From assembly GCA_020633335.1 (NCBI GenBank), contig JACKDU010000013.1, positions 1 to 64,000 on the forward strand: 64,000 nucleotides of DNA, written 5' to 3'. Numbering within the stretch: position 1 is the stretch's first letter; every line of letters begins with the position of its first letter. Shown here piece after piece: positions 51,535 to 60,484 of the stretch. The notes under the pieces are model-generated. The model saw nothing but the letters and a program-made list of their open reading frames with translations, was not told the DNA's origin and made no database searches. The stretch is from Myxococcales bacterium (GTDB lineage Bacteria > Myxococcota_A > Polyangia > Nannocystales > Nannocystaceae). Position numbers and translations under genes: made by a program.

Positions 51535-52563
51535 ATGGAGTACCGCAACCTCGGCCGCTCGGGCCTCAAAGTCTCGACCCTCTGCCTCGGCACGATGACC
51601 TTCGGCGAGGCCGACGAGAGGTCGTTCATGCACAAGGTCGGCTGCGACGAGGCGACCTCGTTCGCGATCATGGACCGGGCCCTCGAGCAGGGGATCAACT
51701 TCTTCGACACCGCCGACGTCTACGGCCAGGACGGGCTCAGCGAGCGGGTGATCGGCCGCTGGTTCGCCGACCGCGGGCGCCGCGACGACGTCGTCCTGGC
51801 GACCAAGTTCCGCTTCCGGATGAGCCCCGGGCCCAACGGCACCGGCGCCTCCCGCCGGCGGATCGTCGCCGCGGTCGAGGCCAGCCTCCGGCGCCTCCAG
51901 ACCGATCGGATCGACCTCTACCAGATCCACATGCAGGACAGCGACACCCCGGAGGAGGAGATCGTCCGGGCCCTCGACGACCTGGTCCGCGCCGGCAAGG
52001 TCCTCTACCTCGGCGCCTCGAACTACGCGGCCTACCGCCTGGTCGACTCCCTCTGGATCGCCCGCTCCGAGCACCGCGCGCGCTTCGTCGCCCTCCAGGC
52101 CCAGTACAGCCTCCTGGTCCGCGAGCTCGAGCGCGAGCACGTCCCCGTCTGCCGCGACTTCGGCCTCGGGATCCTCCCCTGGTCGCCGCTCGCCGGCGGC
52201 TTCCTCTCCGGCAAGTACCGCAGGGATCAGCCGCCCCCCGAGGGCGCCCGCCTGGAGCGCTGGAAGGAGCGCCTCGCCTCGGCCGACAACCCGCGGAGCT
52301 GGGCGATCATCGACGCCCTCGACGCGATCGCGGCCGAGCTCGGGTCGACGCCGGCGACCGTCGCCCTCGCCTGGCTGATCCAGCGGCCGGCCGTCACCTC
52401 GGTGATCTTCGGCGCCCGCTCGCTCGAGCAGCTGGGTGACAACCTCAAGGCGGCCGCCCTCACCCTGCCGAGCGCGGCGATCGCCCGCCTCGACGAGGCC
52501 TCGGCCTTCGAGCTCGGCTACCCCTACGACTTCATCGGCCGCACCCAGAACGGCCGCTGGTAG
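51535..52563 (+). CDS. Aldo/keto reductase
   Basis: This 342-residue NADPH-dependent TIM-barrel enzyme starts MEYRNLGRSGLKVSTLCLGT and has the catalytic tetrad in normal context: NFFDTADVYGQ (Asp, Tyr), VLATKFRFRM (Lys) and DLYQIHMQDSD (His). The NADP site is in YLGASNYAAYRL and VIFGARSLEQLGDNL. It belongs to the AKR groups near YajO/YghZ, which reduce aldehydes and dihydroxyacetone-type compounds. A good GAAGGAG precedes the ATG at 51535. It is followed by the hairpin at 52580-52616, shared with the convergent gene. Confidence 0.95.
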   Translation: MEYRNLGRSGLKVSTLCLGTMTFGEADERSFMHKVGCDEATSFAIMDRALEQGINFFDTADVYGQDGLSERVIGRWFADRGRRDDVVLATKFRFRMSPGPNGTGASRRRIVAAVEASLRRLQTDRIDLYQIHMQDSDTPEEEIVRALDDLVRAGKVLYLGASNYAAYRLVDSLWIARSEHRARFVALQAQYSLLVRELEREHVPVCRDFGLGILPWSPLAGGFLSGKYRRDQPPPEGARLERWKERLASADNPRSWAIIDALDAIAAELGSTPATVALAWLIQRPAVTSVIFGARSLEQLGDNLKAAALTLPSAAIARLDEASAFELGYPYDFIGRTQNGRW

Positions 52564-52579
52564 CCCGCCGCGGGGGCCC

Positions 52580-52616
52580 AAAAAGGCGACGGGCGGCCCT
52601 GGGGAGGCCGCCCGTC
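52580..52616 (-). terminator. Rho-independent terminator for the baeRF-type gene
   Basis: Bases 52588-52598 (GACGGGCGGCC) pair perfectly with 52606-52616 around a 7-base loop. Read on the minus strand, the 11-bp stem is followed, three bases later, by five T (52584-52580). That is a canonical intrinsic terminator for the gene ending at 52642. On the plus strand no T-run follows, so for the aldo/keto reductase it would at most act as a 3'-end hairpin. Confidence 0.85.
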
Positions 52617-52641
52617 AGCGCGATGGGTCGGGCAGAAGATC

Positions 52642-53064
52642 TCACTCGAGCCAGCGCTTGCGGCGGAGCCGCTCGGTCAGCGCGCGGGCGTTGTCGTTGG
52701 TGTAGTCGCCGATGATCTCGCGGTGGACCGCCCGGGTCAGGGTGCGGCTCGACATGTCGCGGATGTGGCCGACGAGGTCGGCGGGGGCGGCGATGAGGAG
52801 GCGAGAGAAGGCCCGGCGCTGCTGGGCGTGGGTCAGGTGATCGACCACCTGACGGACGAAGCGGCGGTCCTTCTCGGTGTCGGAGCCGCTGGTGTCGAGC
52901 ATCATCTGGTGCGAGCTCGAGGCGCTCACGTCGGTGGTCGGGCGGGAGGCCTCAGGGTGCTCGAGGGTCTCGAGGGGACGCAGGGTGGGCTTCATCCGCG
53001 GGCCCTCGACCTCGTAGACCTGGGCACCCGAACGATCAGCGACGACGAACCACGTTGATTCCAT
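52642..53064 (-). CDS. Host-attachment / baeRF-type protein, 140 aa
   Basis: The protein starts MESTWFVVADRSGAQVYEVE and contains KDRRFVRQVVDHLTHAQQRR, AFSRLLIAAPADLVGHIRDM and THE-like AVHREIIGDYTNDNARALTE. This is the small 'host attachment protein' family, related to the bacterial eRF1-like (baeRF) superfamily, with an archease-like release-factor fold reduced to one domain. A role at ribosomes or stress is possible; the name comes from Agrobacterium AtsE. AGGAGGTGTGT directly before the ATG at 53064 is a near-perfect ribosome binding site, suggesting strong expression. It is divergent from gyrA and followed by an intrinsic terminator. Confidence 0.85.
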   Translation of the reverse strand: MESTWFVVADRSGAQVYEVEGPRMKPTLRPLETLEHPEASRPTTDVSASSSHQMMLDTSGSDTEKDRRFVRQVVDHLTHAQQRRAFSRLLIAAPADLVGHIRDMSSRTLTRAVHREIIGDYTNDNARALTERLRRKRWLE

Positions 53065-53499
53065 ACACACCTCCTGAACTTTGGATCTTGCGGCAGGCCG
53101 CAAGGCCGGACAAGGTAAAAAGCCCGCAGAGGCCCTCCTAGGGGGCCCTGGGGAGGCGCCCGGGGGCGCGAGGGGGCGCCCCGGATGAACGCTGTCAGAG
53201 TCAACTGCGGCGCCGCGTCGAGTATTCCCGACGGCCGCGGATCGCTGGCTCACGCCGCCGCTCCTTGCATGGGCAAGGGCCGCGCGGGCCGGCGCCGCGT
53301 GGTCGGCGGCGTGACGCCGCAGGGGGCCACGGGGCCGGTCTCCGCGGAGGCGGGGTCCCGGGGCCCCAACCATCCGCGGAGGGGCCCGCGGAGCGGCCGC
53401 CCCAGGTCGGCGAATTCCGGCGAATTTCGCGGGCTTTCACCCCCTAGAACGGCGTAGCGGGGGGCCGGGTTAGAGGGTAGACTCCGCGCCGGCAAACCC
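53065..53499. other. 435-bp divergent promoter interval before gyrA
   Basis: This gap must hold the promoters of the baeRF-type gene and gyrA. It contains a short inverted repeat around 53088-53104 (CTTGCGG and CCGCAAG) and long GGCCC-rich runs at 53120-53170 and 53330-53400. Open frames in it are Arg/Pro/Gly-rich and not gene-like. A less GC-rich patch at 53408-53460 is the likeliest gyrA promoter. Confidence 0.4.
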
Positions 53500-56163
53500 A
53501 TGGCTGGCGAGACCAAGACGGCCCTCAACATCGAAGACGAGATGCGTAGCTCCTTCCTGGACTACGCCATGAGCGTCATCATCGCCCGCGCGCTCCCGGA
53601 CGTGCGCGACGGGCTCAAGCCGGTGCATCGGCGGATCTTGTACGCGATGCACCAGCTCCGGAACACCCACACCCAGCCCTACAAGAAGTCGGCGCGCGTC
53701 GTCGGCGACGTGATCGGCAAGTATCACCCGCACGGTGACGCGGCGGTCTACGACGCGCTGGTCCGCCTCGCGCAGGACTTCGCGATGCGCTACCCGCTGG
53801 TCGACGGCCAGGGGAACTTCGGGTCGATCGACGGCGACGCCCCGGCGGCGATGCGCTACACCGAGGTGCGGATGGCGAAGCTCGCGAGCGAGCTCCTCGC
53901 CGACCTCGAGAAGGACACCGTCGACTGGGTCCCGAACTACGACGACAAGGAGCTCGAGCCGGCGGTCCTGCCGACCAAGGTCCCCAACCTCCTCCTCAAC
54001 GGGGCGGTCGGGATCGCGGTCGGGATGGCGACCAACATCCCGCCGCACAACCTCAGCGAGCTCCTCCGGGCCTGCATCGCCCTGGTCGACGATCCGACCC
54101 TCTCGATCACCGACCTCATCCAGCTGATCCCGGGCCCCGACTTCCCGACCAGCGGCCTCATCATCGGCCGCGCCGGGATCCTCCAGGCCTACCGCACCGG
54201 CCGCGGGAGCATCACCCTGCGGGCCCGCTGCGCGATCGAGGAGGACGAGAAGGGCCGCGAGTCGATCGTCATCACCGAGATCCCCTACCAGGTCAACAAG
54301 GTCAAGCTGATCTCGCGGGTGGCCGAGCTGGTCCGCGAGAAGAAGCTCGAGGGGATCAGCGACATCCAGGACTACTCCGACCGCACCGGCATGCGGATCT
54401 GGATCCAGATCAAGCGCGACGCGTCGGCCCAGATCGTCCTCAACAACCTCTACAAGAGCACCGAGCTCCAGACGACCTTCGGCGTCAACATGATCGCCAT
54501 CGTCAACGGGCGCCCGCAGCTCCTGACGATCAAGGAGTGCCTCGAGAACTTCATCGACCACCGGCGGACGGTGGTCACCCGGCGCTCGCGCCACGACCTC
54601 CGCAAGGCCGCCGAGCGCCGCGAGATCGTCGAGGGCATCGGCGTGGCGATCGACTCGATCGATCGGATCATCGAGATCATCCGGGCCGCCCGCGACCCCG
54701 AGGAGGCGAAGGCCAACCTGATGGCCGAGCCCCTCAAGGGCTGCGCCGGCTTCCTCGAGCGCTGCGATCGCCCGGCCGCCGAGGTCGAGGCCGCCCGCGG
54801 CCGCCCCTACCACCTCTCCGAGCGCCAGGCGAAGGCGATCCTCGACATGCGCCTCCAGCGGCTCACCGGCCTCGAGCGCGAGAAGGTCGAGGGCGAATAC
54901 AAGGAGCTGAGCGCGATCATCGCCTACCTCGAGTCGATCCTCGCCGACCCCGCCAAGCTCATGCAGGTGATCCGCGACGAGCTCACCGCCGTCCTCGACG
55001 AGTACGGCGACAACCGCCGCACCGAGATCGTCGAGGACGCCGGCGAGATCGCGGCGATCGACCTGGTGGCCGACGAGAGCATGATCGTCATGGTCACCAA
55101 CAACGGCTACGTGAAGCGCCTCCCGTCGGCCGAGTACCGGGTCCAGGCCCGCGGCGGCGTCGGCGTCAAGGGGGGCGGCGGGCGCGATCCCGGCGACTTC
55201 GTCACCGAGCTCTTCGAGGCCTCGGCCCACGCCTACATCCTGATCTTCACGAACACCGGCCGGGTCTTCCGCAAGCGGGTCTTCGAGCTGCCGGTCGGCC
55301 GCCGCGACGGCCCGGGCAAGGCCTTCGTCAACTTCCTCGACCTCAAGGACGGCGAGCGGGTCCTCGACATGGTCCCCTACCGCGAGGAGGACGTCGAGGA
55401 CGGCGAGCACTACGTGGTCATGACGACCGCCAACGGCTACATCAAGCGGACCAAGCTCTCCGACTTCGACAACATCCGCTCGAACGGGATCATCGCCGCG
55501 ACGATCGAGGACGACGACCAGCTCATCGACGCCCGCCTGACCAACGGCAAGGAGCAGATCCTCCTGACCTCGGCCCGCGGGATGGCGATCCGCTTCGACG
55601 AGAACGACGTCCGGCCGATGGGGCGGACCGCCCGCGGGGTCACCGGCATGAAGCTGGCCCGCGGCGACGCGCTCGTCAGCATGGCGGTCCTCCTCCCCGA
55701 GAGCGAGGGGAGCGTCCTGACGATGTGCGAGAACGGCTACGGCAAGCGGACGCCAGCGTCGGAGTATCGCCTGCAGAACCGGGCCGGCAAGGGGATCATC
55801 ACGATCAAGGTCAACAAGCGGAACGGGCCGGTGGTCGGCAACCTCCTGGTCGCCGACGACGATCAGATGATGGTCGTCACCAGCGGCGGCAAGGTGATCC
55901 GCACGCCGGTCTCGGGGATCTCGAGCCTCGGCCGCAACACCCAGGGCGTCCGGGTGATCAAGACCAGCAAGGACGAGCGGGTGGTGGCGATCGAGCGGAT
56001 CGTCGAGCAGGACGATGAGGCCGGCGAGCCCGCGCCGCCGGTCGAGGCCGATCTCGACGACGAGGCCGAGGACGAGCTCGACGACGAGGCCGAGGCCGAC
56101 GACGACGAGCTCGAGGACGCCGACGCCGACGAGGGCGACGACGAGGGCGAGGGCGACGAGTAG
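53500..56163 (+). CDS. gyrA: DNA gyrase subunit A
   Basis: The 887-residue subunit of the type IIA topoisomerase that negatively supercoils DNA. The N-terminal catalytic part has YAMSVIIARALPDVRDGLKP, HRRILYAMHQLRN, the quinolone region YHPHGDAAVYDALVRLAQDF and the DNA-linking Tyr in AAMRYTEVRMAKLASELL (about residue 121). The C-terminal six-bladed pinwheel follows from about 510. The GyrA box, usually QRRGGKG, here reads VQARGGVGVKGG, with Val at the Lys position, while a second box-like QNRAGKG occurs near 755. The tail (about 845-887) is nearly all Asp/Glu. The ATG at 53500 is clear. It is followed by hemL after 63 bp. Confidence 0.95.
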   Translation: MAGETKTALNIEDEMRSSFLDYAMSVIIARALPDVRDGLKPVHRRILYAMHQLRNTHTQPYKKSARVVGDVIGKYHPHGDAAVYDALVRLAQDFAMRYPLVDGQGNFGSIDGDAPAAMRYTEVRMAKLASELLADLEKDTVDWVPNYDDKELEPAVLPTKVPNLLLNGAVGIAVGMATNIPPHNLSELLRACIALVDDPTLSITDLIQLIPGPDFPTSGLIIGRAGILQAYRTGRGSITLRARCAIEEDEKGRESIVITEIPYQVNKVKLISRVAELVREKKLEGISDIQDYSDRTGMRIWIQIKRDASAQIVLNNLYKSTELQTTFGVNMIAIVNGRPQLLTIKECLENFIDHRRTVVTRRSRHDLRKAAERREIVEGIGVAIDSIDRIIEIIRAARDPEEAKANLMAEPLKGCAGFLERCDRPAAEVEAARGRPYHLSERQAKAILDMRLQRLTGLEREKVEGEYKELSAIIAYLESILADPAKLMQVIRDELTAVLDEYGDNRRTEIVEDAGEIAAIDLVADESMIVMVTNNGYVKRLPSAEYRVQARGGVGVKGGGGRDPGDFVTELFEASAHAYILIFTNTGRVFRKRVFELPVGRRDGPGKAFVNFLDLKDGERVLDMVPYREEDVEDGEHYVVMTTANGYIKRTKLSDFDNIRSNGIIAATIEDDDQLIDARLTNGKEQILLTSARGMAIRFDENDVRPMGRTARGVTGMKLARGDALVSMAVLLPESEGSVLTMCENGYGKRTPASEYRLQNRAGKGIITIKVNKRNGPVVGNLLVADDDQMMVVTSGGKVIRTPVSGISSLGRNTQGVRVIKTSKDERVVAIERIVEQDDEAGEPAPPVEADLDDEAEDELDDEAEADDDELEDADADEGDDEGEGDE

Positions 56164-56226
56164 CCGCCGAGCCCGGGGATCACGACGAGCCAGGGCGGCC
56201 GAGGGCCGCCCCGCCGCGAGGACGCG

Positions 56227-57561
56227 ATGCACAAGACCACCCAGCCCCCCCTCACCGACGGTCGCGCCGGCGCCCGCAGCCGCGAGCTCTTCGCCGCCGC
56301 CCAGGCGGTGATCCCCGGCGGCGTCAACTCGCCGGTCCGCGCCTTCTCGTCGGTCGGCGGCCACCCGCCCTTCATCAAGGCGGCCCGCGGCCCCTACATC
56401 TACACCGAGGACGGCGCCGAGCTCATCGACTACGTCGGCTCCTGGGGCCCGGCGCTCCTCGGCCACGCCCACCCCGAGGTCGTCGAGGCGGTCGTCCAGG
56501 TCGCCCGCGACGGCCTCTCCTTCGGCGCCTGCACGGCCGCCGAGGTCGAGTTCGCCGAGCGCCTCTGCGCGATCGTCCCGGCGCTCCGCGGCGGCCAGGT
56601 GCGCCTGGTCTCGTCGGGCACCGAGGCGACGATGAGCGCGCTCCGCCTCGCCCGCGGCTACACCGGGCGGCCGAAGATCATCAAGGCCGAGGGCGGCTAC
56701 CACGGCCACGCCGACATGCTCCTGGTGGCGGCCGGCTCGGGCGCGGCGACCCTCGGGATCCCGGGCTCCGCCGGGGTCACCGAGGCCGCGGTCGGCGACA
56801 CCCTGACGGTCCCCTACAACGACCTCGCGGCCGTCCGCGCCTGCTTTGAGGCCAACCCCGGCGCGATCGCCGCGATCATCATCGAGCCGGTCGCCGGCAA
56901 CATGGGCTGCGTGCCGCCGCGCCCCGGCTACCTCGAGGGGCTGCGGGAGATCTGCACGGCCGAGGGGGCAGTGCTGATCTTCGACGAGGTGATGACCGGC
57001 TTCCGGGTCGCCCTCGGCGGCGCCCAGGAGCGCTTCGGCGTCACCCCGGATCTCACCTGCCTGGGCAAGATCATCGGCGGCGGCCTGCCGGTCGGCGCCT
57101 ACGGCGGGCGCCGCGAGATCATGGCCAAGATCGCCCCGCTCGGGCCGGTCTACCAGGCCGGCACCCTGAGCGGGAACCCGCTCGGGGTCGCGGCCGGCCT
57201 CGCGACCCTGACGATCCTCGAGCGCGAGCCGCCCTACGCCGCCCTCGAGGAGGCGACGAGGCACCTGGTCGAGGGCCTCGGGGCGCTGGCCGCCCGTCAC
57301 GGGATCCCGCTGGCCTCGACCCGGGTCGGGGCGATGTTCTGCGGCTTCTTCCGCGGCGGCGAGGTCTGGGACTACGCCGACGCCAAGGGCTCGGACACCG
57401 CCCGCTTCGGCCGCTTCCACGGCGAGATGCTCGCCCGCGGGGTCTACCTCGCGCCCTCGCAGTTCGAGGCCGCCTTCCTCTCGATCGCCCACGACCCGTC
57501 GATCCTCGCGCGCACCCTCGAGGCGGCCGACGGCGCCTTCGCGGCCCTCGGGGAGGGATAG
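56227..57561 (+). CDS. hemL: Glutamate-1-semialdehyde 2,1-aminomutase
   Basis: The 444-residue PLP enzyme converts glutamate-1-semialdehyde to 5-aminolevulinate, an early step of haem and corrinoid synthesis by the C5 route. Motifs: AQAVIPGGVNSPVRAF, RLVSSGTEATMSALRLARGY, GYHGHADMLLVAAGSG, IFDEVMTGFRVALGGAQ and the PLP lysine in CLGKIIGGGLPVGAYGG (about Lys281), then AGTLSGNPLGVAAGLA. Length is normal (about 425-445). No hemA is nearby. The GTG of the AtpZ-like gene follows with no gap, so hemL may be transcribed with the ATP synthase cluster. Confidence 0.95.
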   Translation: MHKTTQPPLTDGRAGARSRELFAAAQAVIPGGVNSPVRAFSSVGGHPPFIKAARGPYIYTEDGAELIDYVGSWGPALLGHAHPEVVEAVVQVARDGLSFGACTAAEVEFAERLCAIVPALRGGQVRLVSSGTEATMSALRLARGYTGRPKIIKAEGGYHGHADMLLVAAGSGAATLGIPGSAGVTEAAVGDTLTVPYNDLAAVRACFEANPGAIAAIIIEPVAGNMGCVPPRPGYLEGLREICTAEGAVLIFDEVMTGFRVALGGAQERFGVTPDLTCLGKIIGGGLPVGAYGGRREIMAKIAPLGPVYQAGTLSGNPLGVAAGLATLTILEREPPYAALEEATRHLVEGLGALAARHGIPLASTRVGAMFCGFFRGGEVWDYADAKGSDTARFGRFHGEMLARGVYLAPSQFEAAFLSIAHDPSILARTLEAADGAFAALGEG

Positions 57562-57903
57562 GTGGCGAAGCGGCCGCAGCGGGCCCAGTGGTTCGAGCTC
57601 GCCGAGGCCGCGTCGGTCGGCATCGAGATGGCGGTCGCGGTGGCGATCGGCTACTTCGGCGGCCGCTGGCTCGAGACCAACGTCACCCACTGGGCGCCCT
57701 ACACCCGCTGGATCGGCATCTTCGTCGGCCTCGGCGCGGCGGTGCTGGCGGTCGTCCGGACCGCCCTGGTCTTCCAGAAGAAGCTCGCGGACGAGGAGGC
57801 CGCCGAGGCGGCTGCCAAGGCTGCGGAGGCGGCGAAGGGAGACCGGGAGGAGGCCGGCGCGGGCGCCTCCGGGGCCCCAGGCGGGCGTGAGGATCGATCA
57901 TGA
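57562..57903 (+). CDS. AtpZ/AtpI-family membrane protein
   Basis: A 113-residue protein with two membrane helices (VGIEMAVAVAIGYFGGRWLE and WIGIFVGLGAAVLAVVRTAL) and an Ala/Glu/Lys-rich C-terminal tail. The pattern (GxxxGxxLD-like GGRWLETN and FxGLxxG-like IGIFVGLGAA) is that of AtpZ (Pfam ATPase_gene1), often encoded before atpI and proposed to form an Mg2+/Ca2+ pore or to assist assembly of the F1Fo ATP synthase. The start is a GTG directly after the hemL stop. The end overlaps the next gene by four bases (ATGA). Confidence 0.85.
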   Translation: MAKRPQRAQWFELAEAASVGIEMAVAVAIGYFGGRWLETNVTHWAPYTRWIGIFVGLGAAVLAVVRTALVFQKKLADEEAAEAAAKAAEAAKGDREEAGAGASGAPGGREDRS

Positions 57904-58304
57904 CGATGCCGCGGTGGGATCTCTGGCGGCGTGAGCTCTACTTGTGGACGCTCACGTTGACCGGGGCCGCGCTGCCCCTCGCCTGGCTCCTCTGGACGCC
58001 GGGGCAGGCCCTCAGCGTGGCCGCCGGCGCGCTCCTCGGCCTCGCAAACCTCCATCTCCTCGGACGCTCCGCGTTTCGCATGGTTGAGGCCCCGCCGCGC
58101 GACCTCGAAGATGCCCGGAGGCCGCGCTTCGCCCCGCTCATGGCCCTCGTTCGCTGGCCGCTTGCTGCACTTGCGACCGCATTCGTCCTCTGGTACATGG
58201 CCGGCCAACCCGAGGGGCTGGCCGTAGGGGTCTCTCTCGCCTTCCTCGGGTTTGTGATCGCCGGGCTCCGCTCGGCCCCCGCCGACGAAGAGATCGACGA
58301 CTAG
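57900..58304 (+). CDS. atpI: ATP synthase subunit I-like protein
   Basis: The 134-residue membrane protein has four predicted helices (LYLWTLTLTGAALPLAWLLW, LSVAAGALLGLANLHLLG, LVRWPLAALATAFVLWYM, LAVGVSLAFLGFVIAGL). The GALLGLANLHLLGRSAFRMV motif and position before atpB mark it as the AtpI/ATP-synt_I family, which helps assemble the c-ring. Sequence conservation is low, so the name rests mostly on context. It overlaps the AtpZ-like gene by four bases and precedes atpB by 18 bp. Confidence 0.8.
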   Translation: MTMPRWDLWRRELYLWTLTLTGAALPLAWLLWTPGQALSVAAGALLGLANLHLLGRSAFRMVEAPPRDLEDARRPRFAPLMALVRWPLAALATAFVLWYMAGQPEGLAVGVSLAFLGFVIAGLRSAPADEEIDD

Positions 58305-58322
58305 CCCTCCGACGGACCGAAC

Positions 58323-59111
58323 ATGGGTGACCACGACTCCTGGTACACGCTCCTGATGCCCGAGTTCTGGCACGCGCTCGAGCACAACGCCGCCGAGCAC
58401 CTGGCGCGTGACTGGCAATTCATGATGTTCGGGGCCACCCACTTCACGCTGATCCACGTCGCGGGGGCGGTGGTCGCGTTCCTCTTCGCGATCTTCCTGG
58501 CGCTCCGCTACCGCGCGAGCCTCGGCGACGAGACCCGCGGGGTCGTCCCCCAGCGCCGCTTCGGCCTGGCGTCGATGACCGACCGCTTCGTCGGCGCGGT
58601 CTTCAACCTCTCGGCCGACGTGATGGGCGAGGAGGACGCCAAGCGCTACCTCCCGCTCACCGGCACCCTGGCGATCTTCATCTTCCTCTGCAACATCCAG
58701 GGCCTGATCCCGGGGATGCTGCCGCCGACCGACACGCTGAAGACCAACCTCGGCCTCGCGCTCCTGGTCTTCCTCGTCTACAACATCTCCGGCCTCTTCC
58801 GGAACGGCTTCTCCTACCTCGCCCACTTCCTCGGCCCGAAGATCGGCGGCTTCCCCTGGCTCTTCCCGCTCTTCCTGCCGATCGAGATCGTCAGCCACCT
58901 GGCGCGGCCGGTGTCGCTCTCGCTCCGCCTCACCGGCAACATCGTCGCCGACCACAAGGTCGTCGGCGTGGTCGCCATGATGATCCCGCTCCTGGTGCCG
59001 CTGCCCTTCCTCCTCCTGGGCACGGTGGTGGCGATCGTCCAGACCCTCGTCTTCACCCTCCTCACGATCATCTACATCGGGCTCGCGGTCGAGCACGCCG
59101 AAGACCACTAG
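58323..59111 (+). CDS. atpB: ATP synthase Fo subunit a
   Basis: The 262-residue membrane subunit forms the half-channels for ions at the c-ring. Helices include LIHVAGAVVAFLFAIFLAL, YLPLTGTLAIFIFLCNIQGL and LGLALLVFLVYNISGLF. The essential Arg lies in SLSLRLTGNIVADHKVVGVV, and the C-terminal helices are LLVPLPFLLLGTVVAIVQTL and VFTLLTIIYIGLAVEHAEDH. There is a normal start with the preceding GACGGACC region. Neighbours are atpI-like upstream and atpE downstream, typical of the Fo part of the operon. The b-subunit and F1 genes are not in this window after atpE. Confidence 0.95.
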   Translation: MGDHDSWYTLLMPEFWHALEHNAAEHLARDWQFMMFGATHFTLIHVAGAVVAFLFAIFLALRYRASLGDETRGVVPQRRFGLASMTDRFVGAVFNLSADVMGEEDAKRYLPLTGTLAIFIFLCNIQGLIPGMLPPTDTLKTNLGLALLVFLVYNISGLFRNGFSYLAHFLGPKIGGFPWLFPLFLPIEIVSHLARPVSLSLRLTGNIVADHKVVGVVAMMIPLLVPLPFLLLGTVVAIVQTLVFTLLTIIYIGLAVEHAEDH

Positions 59112-59163
59112 CCCGCTGCCCAGGCCAACCCCCCGAAGCTTTCCACAAGTCGCAAGGAACACC

Positions 59164-59499
59164 ATGACCCGCAAACTCTCCCTCCTCGCCACCTTCCTCT
59201 TCGTCACCCTCGCCCCGGCGATCGCCCTCGCGGCCCCGGTCGAGACCACCGGCACGGAGCGCTCGACGTACGGTCTGGCGATGGCCCTCGCGGTCGGCCT
59301 CGCCGCCCTCGGCGGCGGCCTCGGTCAGGGTCGCGCGGTCGCGGCCGCCCTCGAGGGCATCTGCCGCAACCCGAACTCGGCGGGCAAGGTGCTCGTGCCG
59401 ATGCTCCTCGGCCTCGCCTTCGTCGAGTCGCTGGTCATCTTCGCGCTGATCATCTCCTTCACCGTCGGTGGCAACATCGCCCCGACGATCGGCACCTAG
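59164..59499 (+). CDS. atpE: ATP synthase Fo subunit c
   Basis: The 111-residue proteolipid has a cleavable-looking N-terminal signal (LLATFLFVTLAPAIALAA), then helix 1 (LAMALAVGLAALGGGLGQGR) and helix 2 (LLGLAFVESLVIFALIISF). The ion-binding carboxylate is Glu88 in helix 2. Gln55 in helix 1, Val87 and Ser89 match positions used by Na+-binding c-rings, but the usual Thr and Tyr are replaced by Leu and Phe, so H+ coupling is more likely. An AAGGAAC precedes the ATG. No atpF follows; the next gene is an unrelated membrane protein. Confidence 0.95.
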   Translation: MTRKLSLLATFLFVTLAPAIALAAPVETTGTERSTYGLAMALAVGLAALGGGLGQGRAVAAALEGICRNPNSAGKVLVPMLLGLAFVESLVIFALIISFTVGGNIAPTIGT

Positions 59500-59591
59500 T
59501 CCGGCGACGGGCCGCGGGCCGGAGGGCTCGTCGCTGCGGCGGCGGGCCCTCGTCGCGAGCGGCCCTCCGATCGTCGCGTACTATCACGCCG

Positions 59592-60326
59592 ATGGCCGAG
59601 CCTCGCTTCGACAACGCCGAGCTCGCGGCGATCCTCGAGCGCGCCGCCCAGCTCCAGGCCGAGGCGGAGGTCGGCGATCGTACGCGTTCGCTCGCGCGGC
59701 GCGAGGGCTTCAGCGCCGGCGAGCTCCGCCAGATCGCGGCAGAGGCCGGGATCGCGCCGCGCTTCGTCGACGCGGCGATCGCCCGCAGCGGCCCCGCGGC
59801 GGAGGTCGTGGCCTCGGGGTCGATGCTCGGCGGACCGACCCGCTACCGCCTCGCGGGGACGATCCCGGGCGACCTCGACGGCGAGCGGCGAGCGGCCCAG
59901 ATCGCGGCGATCCGCCGCGCCGCTGAGCATCAGGGCGAGGTCCGCGAGACCTCCGTCGGCGTCGAGTGGCGGAGCCAGGGCGCGCCGACGCAGATCGCGG
60001 TCAACCTGTCGCCGCGAGGCGGCGCGACCGCGGTCGAGGTGGTCGCGGACCTCGGCGGCACCGCGCTGCTCACCGGGCTCGCGACCTTCTTCCCGTGGCT
60101 CATCCTCACGATCTCGATCGGCGCCGGCCTCGGGCTCGGCGTCGGCTACGGGCTCGGGGTGGTCGCCGCCGGGATCTGCGGCTGGCTCCTCACGCTCTCC
60201 CAGGTGTGGCGTCGCCTCTCGCGCTCTCGGCGGGCGCACCTCGAGCGGATCCTCGAGGCGGCGCTCGCCGAGGGTCGGACGGGCGGGCCGCAGGCCCTCT
60301 CGTCGGGCGATGACGACGAGCGCTGA
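59592..60326 (+). CDS. Membrane protein with long cytoplasmic N-terminus, 244 aa
   Basis: The first 60 residues form a helical segment that looks like a small stand-alone domain (LAAILERAAQLQAEAEVGDR, GFSAGELRQIAAEAGIAPRF), similar in style to the DUF1707-type SHOCT-like N-termini. Residues 75-140 are a soluble alpha/beta part (YRLAGTIPGDLDGERRAAQI). Two membrane helices follow (ALLTGLATFFPWLILTISI and GVGYGLGVVAAGICGWLLTL), then a basic helix. Function unknown. It follows atpE after 92 bp but is unlikely to belong to the ATP synthase. Confidence 0.75.
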   Translation: MAEPRFDNAELAAILERAAQLQAEAEVGDRTRSLARREGFSAGELRQIAAEAGIAPRFVDAAIARSGPAAEVVASGSMLGGPTRYRLAGTIPGDLDGERRAAQIAAIRRAAEHQGEVRETSVGVEWRSQGAPTQIAVNLSPRGGATAVEVVADLGGTALLTGLATFFPWLILTISIGAGLGLGVGYGLGVVAAGICGWLLTLSQVWRRLSRSRRAHLERILEAALAEGRTGGPQALSSGDDDER

Positions 60327-60484
60327 GCCCCGTCGCGTCAGCGCAGGTGGAGCCCCCGCCATGACTCTGGTCCCGGCGGAGGGAGTTGTTCCGGGCAGAG
60401 AGCGCGAACGGATCGATGTGCTCGGGTGGCGACACGAGAGCGGCGGAGGCGACGGTCGGGCGCCGCTCGGCTAGGATGTCGGCG

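Noticed and set aside
53470..57690. A 1,406-codon open frame on the minus strand across gyrA and hemL
   Set aside because: It is exactly antisense to two certain genes, is made of Arg/Asp/Val/Leu-rich low complexity, and arises from the third-position GC bias of the real genes.
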